A stretch of DNA of 64,000 nucleotides from Uranotaenia lowii (taxonomy: Eukaryota; Arthropoda; Insecta; Diptera; Culicidae). This document shows positions 30,631 to 41,450 of the stretch, piece after piece. The stretch is from contig NC_073692.1 in the NCBI RefSeq assembly GCF_029784155.1, positions 237,850,503-237,914,502 on the forward strand, in the 5' to 3' direction. Made by a program: the position numbers and the translations under genes. Positions within the stretch are counted from its first letter, which is position 1, and each line of letters begins with the position of its first letter. The notes under the pieces are model-generated. The model was not told the origin of the DNA. It ran no database searches and worked only from the letters and a program-made list of their open reading frames with translations.

Positions 30631-30746
30631 GACAGGGTTTTGTGCCTGTTGGAGAAGAGGCTTGAGAGAAGCTTAACTCCAGCGGGCTTTCCCTGTCCGA
30701 GGAAAAAATAAATAATAAAATAAAAAAAAAAAAAAAAAAAAAATAA
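30630..30746 (+). mobile_element. 3' end of a poly(A) non-LTR retrotransposon
   Basis: GCCTGTTGGAGAAGAGG, then ACTCCAGCGGGCTTTCCCTG and an AAATAAATAATAAAATAAA tail with a long A run resembles Jockey-type 3' UTRs. Truncated; no open frame. Confidence 0.4.
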
Positions 30747-30944
30747 AGAATCCTGAAAAGGTACCTGAGTACCCTACCCATGATTCGAAATTTGCCGAGA
30801 TACTCCGGCTAGCTTGAACCCACAATCCATTGTATTTCAGTCTTCCGATCGTCTGATGTCCTGTCCAACCCCCCTTAAACACCCCTTGATAGAGTTAAGC
30901 TATTCTATTTATTTATATAATTAGATTTAAAATATACATATGTA

Positions 30945-31152
30945 GGAGGAATAAGGGCAAGACAAGCCCCTTGAGCTCACTTCCAAAATATCATTTATTT
31001 ACCAATTGAAAATCCAAGTGTTTTATATGACTTTGAATGAGAAATGAACTCCAAAATAAGATGTGCTTTATAAAAAGACTCAAAAAATGCAATTTCTCCA
31101 AAACTGACAGTGCCCATTTTGCCTCGTGTGGTCAACATGCCCTTATTTCCCC
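30945..31152. mobile_element. Short TA-flanked MITE (208 bp)
   Basis: Ends GGAGGAATAAGGGCAAG and the complement of CATGCCCTTATTTCCCC are flanked by TA at 30943-30944 and 31153-31154. Terminal sequence resembles the larger MITE at 33016. Confidence 0.75.
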
Positions 31153-31159
31153 TACATAG

Positions 31160-32500
31160 ATATGAATATATAAACATGAAACAAATGCTTCAAGTTCTAC
31201 TTAGCTGATTCCTTTGTTGAACTAAATTTCTTCCTCAGCATTTTGCTTTCCTCTTGAAGAAATCGAAGCAATCTGCCCAAAAACGGTCACCGACGCTGTC
31301 GTTCCTTTTATTTTTTTTCTTAGTTGGACGTGTTGACGCAAAACACAAACTTACAAAGTTTGTGAAACACATTGTATATATGTAGTTCCTCCTTCTTTAC
31401 CATCAGAACGAAATAACTTCAATTTAATCGTTGATTCAAATTAACTATCAATTCTAGCAACTGGCTCTGTCATTACAATTAACATAGTGATTGGGTATGG
31501 GTCGAAGCTATCAACGAAAATGCTCTAGACTGGACAACCACGTGTTATGATGGCATGCTTTTGATTCAAGAAATGATGACGATTTCGATCTAGCTGGCAT
31601 ATTCATTAAATGTCAGTCGTTAACCATCACCATTACCAGCTCTGCGTGGGATCTGTATTTTAAATATTTTTTTCCTAAGCTGAGAGTTTTGTTGAATTAC
31701 TGTGATGGTTTTATTATTCCATGGTTTGTAAGAATTCATTTAGTTCATGGAAAATCAGGCTCAAGGCTCGCTTTATTTTCATTGTTTGTAGGATCCCTTA
31801 CGGGTTTACCTTAGAAATATTTGTTCTATTCATTTTTCTTGATCAGCTTGAACTCCAAGTCTAAATTGTGTTCCACTGTAAAGCAGATTAGGCAGCAGCA
31901 AAAATAGCATTTTATTTGGTTAGAGTAAAAATAAGAAAATTTTCTGAAGTATGTTTTTATTTTAAAAATGTTTAGAAAGGTTTATCAAGCAACGTAATAT
32001 TTCAATATTCTTCAGCTTAAGTTGAATAAAAGTTTCATTGAATTCGATCAGGTTTGAATTTATTATTTTTTCAAACTTAAACAGAGTTAAAAATATCTAT
32101 AAAATCTTGCTCTATCAAAATAAATAAACAATAAGCATTAAAAGTTCTAGATTTCGTTATTTGTTCAATTATATAAAACAACAGAAGTATATAAGATAAG
32201 GTTTACAACCAAAGCTATTGCACTAGTCAAAAGTGTCTCCTGATCAAATCCTTATACCCATACTCCAAACCAAAATTATTTTGCTAGGATGCAGAGGTGA
32301 CCTCGGGCCTTAAAGCACGAAATCATTCTTTCATCCCTTTCTCTTTCTTCCAATCTATGTATTGACTGCTAGGACGTGGCAGGCGCCGTTATTGATGGTT
32401 AAAGAGAGAGCATCAGTTTTGGGCAATGTGAATGAGCTGTCAGTCCCAGACACCATTCATTTGACCTTTGAACAAAATTGGTGGCTAAGAATAAAGTTCA
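31160..32500. other. Unassigned AT-rich sequence
   Basis: No convincing open frame. A 22-bp segment at 31456-31477 repeats 30365-30386 with one mismatch and may be a target duplication around the intervening 1.07 kb. Confidence 0.35.
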
Positions 32501-32514
32501 CGAACTTCGTATCT

Positions 32515-32938
32515 ATGTATGTATGTATTTGAGTTGATGGCCGAGAGTTTGGTACTCTATATCACCACTATTACGAAAACTTTGTCATTCGTGTTGCATT
32601 TTGTTGAAATAGGGATGTTCCTTATTTTTCATTTGTTTTCCACTTCCTTTCTGTACTGCTTAGATTTTCATTCGTGCTTTTTCGAGAAAATTGAGAATTT
32701 CTCTCAATTTTTCTTCATCAAAATCTTGGATCATTTCGAGCAGATTGGAATATCGATTCCAATCATAATGATTTCGAATATGATTGAATTGAATACATTT
32801 TAGTAGTGCATGTTCAGTGGTAAAGTTTTCGTTACATAATTCGCATAATTTTGTGTCTCGAATTCTCATGATTCCCAAATAATATGGTGAATAATCGTGT
32901 CCGCTGAGTAATCTATTCAAAGTTCGAGTTTGAATATT
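32515..32938 (-). mobile_element. 5'-truncated non-LTR retrotransposon (C-terminal tail)
   Basis: A 13-bp direct repeat GAACTTCGTATCT (32502-32514 and 32939-32951) flanks the insertion. On the minus strand it ends in a (ACAT)n tail at the 32515 side. The minus-strand open frame 32660-32920 reads as the zinc-binding C-terminus found after RNase H in I/LOA-type ORF2: SGHDYSPYYLGIMRI, then CELCNENFTTEHALLKC (C-x2-C...H...C). This is a dead-on-arrival copy. Confidence 0.7.
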
Positions 32939-33393
32939 GAACTTCGTATCTGAATATATAACAGAAACTCATAATGATTTCAGTTTTTTTCTCCAATTCG
33001 GAAAAATATTATCTAGGGGAGATAAGGGCATAATGGCCACCTTAAGGAAAACGCTTATTTAACCATAGAGAACAGCTATAATATGTGAATTACATCATTG
33101 TTTCGTGACACTCAAATAGTCTATTGCATAATTGGATGAAACTTGAAAAAGTAGATAAAAACGTTTAAAAATGCATTTTAAAATTTTTTGCCGAAAGCTG
33201 AAAACCAGTCACTGTAGGGGCATAATGAAAACCCCCCTGGGGCAGTATAAGCATCATTAATCAATGCAAGATGAGCGTTTCCTGCCGAGGAATCTAGCAG
33301 TGAATTCGACTCGATGAAGTCAACTGAATAATAGAGCTACAGCTTGACTTTCATCCGACGATTTGGCCTATTGGTAAGGTGTCGGAGAGGTAA

Positions 33394-35208
33394 CACTAGT
33401 TTACAGCATTTTTGAACTCAGTAAACTGAAGGTCATTTCCAATGTAAAATCGGGCGCTGAATCCGAAAATGAAATTCAAAAAAATCTCAGTAGAACCGTT
33501 TTTGAGTTATGCTCCAAATATGAAATTCCGAAAAAATTAAAAAAGTTCTTGTACTTAGATTAAAATATCTCGGACGGCATAACAGTAATTTGAAATCCCT
33601 CTTTTGCATATTGAAGGTGAAAAAGTTTTCTATCGATCATCTGAACACTGTTTTTGCGTTTGACCAACAGTATTGTTGATATCAGTGACTTTATGAGAAA
33701 AAAAATTATAAAAAACGCATTTTTTTAGAGAAAATTTGGTTTCAATGAAAGTTTTAGACTCGATGGTAGCATTTAAAAAATCTGATTTACTTTTGCGCTT
33801 GAATGTCAATTTAAAACAAAGATTTCAAGTGGTTATTTATCAAAATCGGTTGAAAATTGAAGAAGTTATGGCTACTTTACCATAACTTAAATTTTTGGAG
33901 TTTTTCATAATTTAACGAACCGCAGTACACTTATCATAGCATATGAAGAATGAAACATGATAAATCTCACTCGCTCCAAGTCAAAATTATTTATTAGCTG
34001 ACCAGAAGGTCACATGCCAAGTTTCAGGAAAATCTGACCATAGGAAGGGGTTGCTTAAGTCTCAAACGTGAATAAAATTTTGAGGTATTTTGCCCGGAAG
34101 GAACGAAAAATACTGGTTTTTCATCAATAACTTTTTTCATCACTAGCTGATTGTTTTTTATGGTTGATTTTCTTAAAGCTTAAGCTAAGACAAATATTTC
34201 ACCCGAAGACTGTAACTCGATTGGATTTGAAACAGAAAAGTTATTGCGGTTCAAAGATTGTATTTTGGTCGCAAATTGTCGTATTAAACGCAATGCGTAA
34301 AAAGTACTCATTGCGTGTTGGACAAAATTTGCGGCCTTTGAACCGCAATAACTTTTCTGTTTCAAATCCAATCGAGTTACAGTCTTCAGGTGAAATATTT
34401 GTCTCAACTTAGGCTTTAAGAAAATCAACCATAAAAAACAATCAGCCAGTGATGAAAAAAGTCATTGATGAAAAACCAGTATTTTTCGTTCCTTCCGGGC
34501 AAAATACCTCAAAATTTTATTCACGTTTGAGACTTAAGCAACCCCTTCCTATGGTCAGATCTTCCTGAAACTTGGCATGTGACCTTCTGGTCAGCTAATA
34601 AATAATTTTGACTTGGAGCGAGTGAGATTTATCATGTTTCATTCTTCATATGCTATAATAAGTGTACTGCGGTTCGTTAAATTATGAAAAACTCCAAAAA
34701 TTTAAGTTATGGTAAAGTAGCCATAACTTCTTCAATTTTCAACCGATTTTGATAAATAACCACTTGAAATCTTTGTTTTAAATTGACATTCAAGCGCAAA
34801 AGTAAATCAGATTTTTTAAATGCTACCATCGAGTCTAAAACTTTCATTGAAACCAAATTTTCTCTAAAAAAATGCGTTTTTTATAATTTTTTTTCTCATA
34901 AAGTCACTGATATCAACAATACTGTTGGTCAAACGCAAAAACAGTGTTCAGATGATCGATAGAAAACTTTTTCACCTTCAATATGCAAAAGAGGGATTTC
35001 AAATTACTGTTATGCCGTCCGAGATATTTTAATCTAAGTACAAGAACTTTTTTAATTTTTTCGAAATTTCATATTTGGAGCATAACTCAAAAACAATTCT
35101 ACTGAGATTTTTTTGCATTTCATTTTCGGATTAAGCGCCCGATTTTACATTAAAAATGTTGGTCAGTTAATCAAGTTCACGATTTTTTTAAAATTTTGTA
35201 AACTAGTG
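33394..35208. mobile_element. 1.8-kb near-perfect palindrome (foldback element), TAA duplication
   Basis: Both halves are reverse complements around a centre near 34302, with arms of about 900 bp and only a handful of mismatches noticed. The termini read CACTAGTTTACA. TAA is duplicated at 33391-33393 and 35209-35211. The related MITE at 11330 shows the unoccupied site (GAGATAATCAG), which confirms the insertion. A 3-bp TAA duplication suggests PIF/Harbinger mobilisation. The two mirror-image open frames at 34164-34412 and 34180-34428 are a consequence of the palindrome. Confidence 0.85.
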
Positions 35209-35433
35209 TAATCAGTAGACTCGAGCTCGATTCCTGGTCAAGGCGATTTGTTTCTCATTTATCATTCATGATCGATGCATTTTGCACTAAACGGTGAGGC
35301 GTAGATTCATCAAACAAAGCAATAACAAAATAATCTAGGTCTGTTTGTAGAATTCAAACAATTAACACATGCTCATACATTATGTTTCTGGTGTTTTGTT
35401 CGACGGATGATGCTACTAGCCGTATAATGTAGC

Positions 35434-36517
35434 CAGTGTTCGACACAAAAGCGCTAATCCGCTATTCGCTAGTTAGTCCGCTAACTTTTTGTTAGCGGTT
35501 TGAAGATGCCGCTAAATTTTGATTGATTCAGCGAATTAAAAAGTTCCGCTATTTTTTGGTTCCGCTAATTGAAGACCGCTAATTCCCATATATTTGTATC
35601 AATCTTTTGAATTATTAGTGATAAAATTAACCTTTTTTCATTAATCAAGTTAAGGTGACATTGGGCATCATTCTGATTGCTTGATTGTGTTCTTTGGAGG
35701 AATGCGTACTCGAGAACTTTTTTTCGCAACATTTACAGTAAAAGATAAAAATAAAAGGTGTTAAACTAGTATAAAACTATTTTTAACATCTCTTCATCAG
35801 CATTTGTTTTCAAGTGGTTGAGATATTTACGTTTCACAATACAGATTTTTCAAAAATTCACACAAATACACACAAATACACAGACATCATCAGAACTCAT
35901 CGAGCTGATTCGATAGGTACCTATAAAGGTATATCTAAGACCCATAATTAATGATCTCCCAAATCGACCGATAACTATACCTTTCTATAAGAAAGGCAAA
36001 AAGGGGGAAACAGGTTAAAGATTTTGAAAGAGGATAATGTAAAATAATGCCAAAAAACACCGAAATGGAATAAATTGCACAAAAGATTGTTTGCAACAAA
36101 ATTGCATACTATCTAATTTGCACAATACCGATAAATCGAGTAAATTTTTAACCAAAATTTAAAAAAAAGAGATATAGAACACAGAGACTTGTTCAAATTC
36201 CTTTTTTTGACAATTTGGTTTTGCTCATATAATTTTTGAAAAATCGATAAATTTATCTGACGTTGAATTAAATACATAAAACTTTATTTATTCCCCCTTT
36301 GAGAGTCGTAAAAATCGAAGAGGGGGTGCCTGACTAAAGAAGAATTTGATATTTGTTCCGGCCTTAATGTTGATCAACAGTTAGCGATTAGCGCTTTAAG
36401 ATTAAAGCGATATCTTTTTCGGCACATTCAGCGTATTTAATTAGCGATCGCTAACTTTGTATGAGTTAGCGAATTAATTAGCGGCGCTAATTTTTCAGTT
36501 AGCGATGCCGAACACTG
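35434..36517. mobile_element. hAT-type non-autonomous element, copy 2
   Basis: Ends CAGTGTTCGACA and the complement of TGCCGAACACTG, with an 8-bp duplication AATGTAGC (35426-35433 and 36518-36525). At 1084 bp it matches the ends and most of the interior of copy 1 at 25037-28157. There is no coding. Confidence 0.85.
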
Positions 36518-37071
36518 AATGTAGCAATAAAAAAAATCTCTTTTGAATGGTATGTGAAAAAAAAACCTCGAACAGGAATCGAACTCGAGTCTACTGATTA
36601 CCTCTCCGACACCTTACCAATAGGCCAAATCGACAGATGAAACAAGTAAAGCTGTAGCTCTATTATTCAGTTGACTTCATCGAGTTTAATTCACTGCTAG
36701 ATTCTCTGGAAGAAAACGCTCATCATGCCCTGATTTATATTGCTCTGTTCGACCCAGGTCAACAAATTTAAGTAAAAACGCGTTTTAAAATTGATTAAAG
36801 TGAAAAATCAAAAATTTTATGATGGGGAAAATTGAGAAACAATTTATGTTGCAGTGCGTAAATTTCAGATCAAGTCGAAAATTATAATATTTTCGTCACT
36901 TGAGAACCTAGCTGTAAAGATGAAAAGGAAATTTCTTTTTTGGTGAATATTAATACTATAGGTAGTACGAAACAAATCCTCATGAAAATTTGTTTAGGAA
37001 AATACGTACTTTTGTAGAAAAAAGAAGTGCTTATTATGCCCTAGGTGCTCTTTATGCCCTTATCTCCCCTA

Positions 37072-37879
37072 CTGAAACCGGAATAGAATTCCCGAAATCA
37101 ACAAAATCTAAAAAAAATTAGTTAATTAACCTGATTTAGGTACCTTTAATATGCATAGTGTACTGTACGGTACTTATCCCAACCTCAAAGCTCGCATGAA
37201 ACACACCGTAAACGCCATACGGGTTGGCGGTATAAAATTGAGCAATAAATAGCCTAAGGTATGCAAAAGCCACTACCAACCAATTACCAAGGAGCGGATT
37301 GAGTAATCATTACCTAAACATATGGTATAGTTCGCCTCCTAATTGCTAGAACTACTAATCCCTAGGGAGCCAAGCAAGATAGATTGTTCCAGTTATTACC
37401 ACATACTTGCAGATGTTTTTCGCGAACACGACTTTACTGGCACCATCCATTGCTGGAGACTATTACCTGGAGCAACCTACCGGTCAAATGGCCCTGGCCG
37501 TGCTTCTGGTCTATCGGAGATTGTGTTAGACGTTTTCTCATTGACATTGAACTGCAAACACTCTCCTGGGCGGGTCAGTTGTGCTTAATTCAGAAGCTAA
37601 CACATCAAGGATCACGAAAAAATCTAAGCCTGGAAACACCTGGAAACACAAGATTTTAAATTTAAATTGGCCCGTTCATTCAAAAGGTTGCTCACCCCTG
37701 GTTTAATGCATTTTTAAAAATTGGTCAAAAATGCTGGATATGCCTTGAATTTTTATTTTTCAATCGTGTCAATACTTTTCAATTTTCAATAGTACATAAA
37801 TTGAAAAAAAAAATCGTGCAAATGAAGTAGTTTTGAAGCCAAAAAATCTTATCAATTTTTATTGCCACCTGCTAAATGC
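37072..37879. other. Unassigned sequence
   Basis: Two overlapping open frames at 37343-37659 have no motif and no splice context. No repeat ends found. Confidence 0.4.
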
Positions 37880-38655
37880 AGGCTATATGCGCCTATTAAG
37901 CCGAATAATGATTAAATCAAATATTACATCGAATATGTGTACATAAACTATATACACATGAGCAGGCATATGTTTTCTATACATTCGAGTAATTTTTATG
38001 TGGAAATCTCCTTTAGTTTTTGAGAAATCAATTTTATTATCACTGTGGCCAAAATTGCCGAACATCAAACCATGCGGGCTAAATGCGTCTATTTATGATT
38101 TGGGCAAAATTTATGTTTTTCTGGCAAGATTTCCGTATAATTTTATCAAAAATACTAGAAACTGATAACTTTCATACGACAAAGCTGAAGTTTTATAAAA
38201 ACTATGTTCTTTATAATTTTATAGAATAATACAAAAGTAAGGGTTGCCAAACTATGAAGGCAGCTGAAAACTAGTTCATCCATAAGAAAAACTTTACCAA
38301 ATCTGTTTTGAGATCTTCAATACTCTCTTATGAAGTCTCCACTTTCTGATCATTATAAAACCTTCATAAAGCTTAAATTTATTTTACTTTTCAAGTTCAT
38401 TTGAATAAGAAACAAAAACAACTCAAGTCTCGATTTGGGCTTCTTTTCGTATAATTGTTAAAAGTGTGAAAATATTACATTAAAAAGTATAAAAACCTTG
38501 TATGAATTTTTCTTTCTTTTGTTTTTGAGGTAGTAAAATGCATAAAATTTCTTCTTGTCTTATGTTCAAAGCGAATCACCTTCAAAATGCATTGATATCT
38601 GTCTGGTCAGCCATTTCGTCAAACGGCTGTAGGCGCTCTTAGGAGCACTTTTCCC
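37880..38655. mobile_element. MITE copy 2, inverted relative to 13712-14625
   Basis: The right end (complement GGGAAAAGTGCTCC) abuts TA at 38656-38657. The left end is shortened: homology begins at GGCTATATGCGCCTATTAAG, so about 12 bp of the terminus are missing or diverged. The interior matches copy 1 along most of its length. Confidence 0.7.
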
Positions 38656-38762
38656 TACATCACATTTATCATGCAAATATATCTCGTTTATTTATTGAGA
38701 TACAAGAAGAAAAAAAATTACTGTCTGTTATCTTCAGAAATCGAGGAATCTTATGGTATACT

Positions 38763-39440
38763 AGCTAATTTCACCCGGCCTTGCTCGGATTCACATAAAA
38801 CATAAATCAAAATGATTTGTTTGACTTATCGAAATTTTGAGAGCTTTATAATCATTATAATAAGAAATTTGACCATGTAAATTTTGTTAGTCATTTTAAA
38901 GTTTTTATTGAGATAATTCATTGTCTTCAACGTTTTCATATTATAGAAAACCTTATAATCATGATTAAAAATTGGACATTCAAAATAATTTCCCTTGAAT
39001 GCTTCATCCTACCATGAAAAACATTTTTTTGACCCACCATTTTCTAGGAAGCTTGAATAGATTCGGCCTATATATTTTTTTATCTTCAAATGTTATAGTT
39101 GTTTTTTATCTTTCCTATTCCCCATCTAAATAATAAAAATCTATTTTTGAGCTTATCCTGCTTTTCAAGATGGGTGATCTCCCTGTACAATGGAATATTC
39201 AAGTTTTATTTACTAAGAAATTTCTAAAAAGACCAATTCTTGGACACAATCATCGCGTTAATTAATAATGGAAAAGGAAGGGATTTATAGGGGATATTCT
39301 TCAATATCAGTTTTCCATTTGGGTCCGGTGGTGGCCTCCTGTAGCTGTGGTGGTCCTACAATAAGTTTTCGCAAAATTGGATGATAGATGTGTCCAATCA
39401 TTGATGACCAAAAATAACTCAAAAGTTATTATAAATTAGC
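38763..39440 (-). mobile_element. Possible Helitron-like terminal fragment
   Basis: CTAGCTAATTTCACCCGGCC resembles the CTAG end of the element at 1173 (CTAGCTGACCCGGTG). No TC end was found, so the extent is unknown and the rest of the interval is unassigned AT-rich DNA. Confidence 0.3.
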
Positions 39441-39444
39441 ATAT

Positions 39445-39552
39445 TATAAGTATCGACTAGCTCAGGCGGCTACTTTGTCAGGGTCGGCTTCCACTAGCTA
39501 GCAGAGAAACAACAACAGGGGTGGACTGGGATAAGGATACGGCAGCAGAATT
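39445..39552 (-). repeat. 108-bp direct repeat, left copy (LTR U5 fragment)
   Basis: By eye identical to 40198-40305, starting TATAAGTATCGACTAGCTC. The right copy lies between a tRNA-Lys-type PBS and an AATAAA signal on the minus strand, which makes this repeat the U5 part of an LTR. Confidence 0.7.
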
Positions 39553-39566
39553 TCTACTGGCCAAGA

Positions 39567-40202
39567 ATGGCTACAGAGGTTCGGGATTACGTATCACGTT
39601 GTATAACTTGTAAAGAATGTAAGGCGCCCAATATATCCTTAACTCCGCCCATGGGAGAACAACGGATTACCACCCACCCGTGGGAAATCGTAGCCGTTGA
39701 CTTCATCGGGCCGCTTCCACGCAGTAAGAAGCAACATCAGTATATCTTGTCCACTGTCGACTTACACACTAAATGGGTCATGCTCTTGCCCTTTCGCAGA
39801 ATAGATAGCGCAGCCGTTTCAATCGCGATCCGTGACCAGTGGTTCTATCGGAACTCTGTCCCCAAAGTTATGATCACCGACAATGCCTCCTGTTTCACAT
39901 CCAAAGAATTTCGATCCCTACTGGCAAGGTTCAACATACGGCATTGGCTGAATTCGAAGTACCATTCCCAGGCCAACCCAGTGGAAAGGGTAAATCGAAC
40001 AGTCAATGCTGCTATTAGAACCTACGCCCGGGGGGATCAAAAGCTTTGGGATGTGAAATTGTCCGAGATTGAGGCTATAATAAATTCCTCCGTACACTCT
40101 GCAACGAAAGTTACTCCCTTCTTTGCCACTCATGGCTATGAACTCGTCCTTCAGGGAACAGATCATAACCGAATCGGGCCCCACGTTGGGCGCCAAGTAT
40201 AA
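39567..40202 (+). pseudogene. Ty3/gypsy integrase fragment
   Basis: An open frame of 211 codons with part of the zinc-binding domain (CITCKEC) and the integrase catalytic core: Asp in IVAVDFIGPLPRSK, Asp in KVMITDNASCF, and Glu in ANPVERVNRTV, 34 residues after the second Asp by my count. Integrase inserts the retrotransposon cDNA into the host genome. The HHCC histidines and all of Gag, protease and reverse transcriptase are absent. The last codons (after VLQGTDHN) run into a minus-strand primer-binding site, so the true C-terminus is lost. Confidence 0.8.
40178..40195 (-). promoter_or_regulatory. Retrotransposon primer-binding site for tRNA-Lys
   Basis: On the plus strand GCCCCACGTTGGGCGCCA equals, from memory, the 3' end plus CCA of insect tRNA-Lys(CUU); the complement is therefore a primer-binding site facing minus. 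It is directly followed, in minus orientation, by the lost internal region, and preceded by the LTR. Confidence 0.7.
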
Positions 40203-41450
40203 GTATCGACTAGCTCAGGCGGCTACTTTGTCAGGGTCGGCTTCCACTAGCTAGCAGAGAAACAACAACAGGGGTGGACTGGGATAAGGATACGGCAGCA
40301 GAATTCTCTCTGGCAATATGGGCTCTCGGACCTAATTTAGAAAAAATGTATTTTCATTTCAAACGTTTATTGGACAGACATTACAACAGTAGGAAAGGGA
40401 ACCGGTGCGGCCGTTGATGTCCTGGTCCTGGAATGCAGCATGGTGAATGTGCCCTGGAGGCGGGCCCGCAGCTGGAGATGAATGGCTTGATGGTTGATTG
40501 CAGATGGTGGGGAGAGAGAGGGCTTGAGACGACGAGAATGAGATTCGGCGACGGACGGACGGACGGCTTAAGATTTGAGTGTGGTAGGCGGAGAGGTTAA
40601 GGTATTGACTGCTTGAGGAGGGGCTAAATGACGGGCGGAGCCACGCACCTGATTATTGATAGTCAATTTGTTACCTGTGCTCCTGCAAGGCCACGTGTCT
40701 GGTCCGTTCTCGGTCGTCCCAAGCCTGGTATCTCCACAGATGTTGCTGGATGTTGCAGGATTCCTGGGACAACCAAACCCCGTGCTGGTCAGAGGTCCGT
40801 GTGTCTTCAGAACGAACCTTGAAAGCCTGAAGAGTTCCCAGGCAGGATTTTCCGGGCCACGTGGTCGCTGCTTGGAAAGGCGCGCTAGGTGTCGGCAAAA
40901 GCGCTACCTCCCCTTTTTTCCTGGGCACCAGCGAGATGAAGAACCCGGCAAAGCTGGAACGGGTCGGATTAATGGCGGCTAGACCCCCGGCTTCGAACAG
41001 ATCGGTTTCTGTCTGGTCTTTCCCACTGGCCACGTGGACACGACTTCGGCGATGCGCTCGGTAAACGGAAGAGCGCTTTCCCTTTCGGATGTTGTTCGAC
41101 GTTTCCTCGAACCACGGGCAGGCAAGGAATCCGGTAGGGAAAAAGTCCGGAACAGCAGATGGTAGAATTTTGATGGTTGTTGGCTTTGGGTGTAACTACA
41201 CTATAGATAGAGCACGTGAGCACACTTTTTCTTCCTTTGGGGGAGCTACGGCAAACACGTCTCCCCTGCTTGAGAGTTCCGGACTGAATGCCCGCTTTAC
41301 TGCTAAGCCGTCGTCGTTGAGCTTTGTTTCGTCCTACTCTCCACTTTTTCGCTCGATTTTCGCCTGAGTTTCCGGCTGTCAACAAATTTTCGGCGATAGA
41401 GTTGGGAGCTATTGGCTGTCGAGTTCGAATGGTAGGAGTGAATGTAGGGT
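40197..41450 (-). mobile_element. Probable LTR on the minus strand
   Basis: Adjacent to the tRNA-Lys primer-binding site. A minus-strand AATAAA (plus TTTATT at 40366-40371) sits where an LTR R region should be, leaving a U5 of about 150 bp. The block is GC-rich compared with its flanks and ends near 41450. The outer terminus was not fixed because no second full LTR is present. The open frames in it on both strands are not gene-like. Confidence 0.55.

Larger units (their letters stand above)
33016..37069. mobile_element. TA-flanked MITE hosting two nested insertions
   Basis: Ends GGGGAGATAAGGGCATAA and the complement of TTTATGCCCTTATCTCCCC are flanked by TA (33014-33015 and 37070-37071). Removing the palindrome (33394-35208) and the hAT element (35434-36517) with one target copy each leaves about 1.14 kb. 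Each arm carries an inverted tRNA-like segment (33362-33393 plus 35212-35240 on the left, complement of 36562-36640 on the right). A simpler copy is at 11087-11690. Confidence 0.8.

Noticed and set aside
34164..34428. Two opposite 82-codon open frames with almost the same peptide
   Set aside because: They are mirror images created by the 1.8-kb palindrome; no protein motif.
40656..41385. Overlapping open frames of 92-138 codons on both strands
   Set aside because: They lie in the GC-rich LTR; both strands are equally open and no motif is seen.
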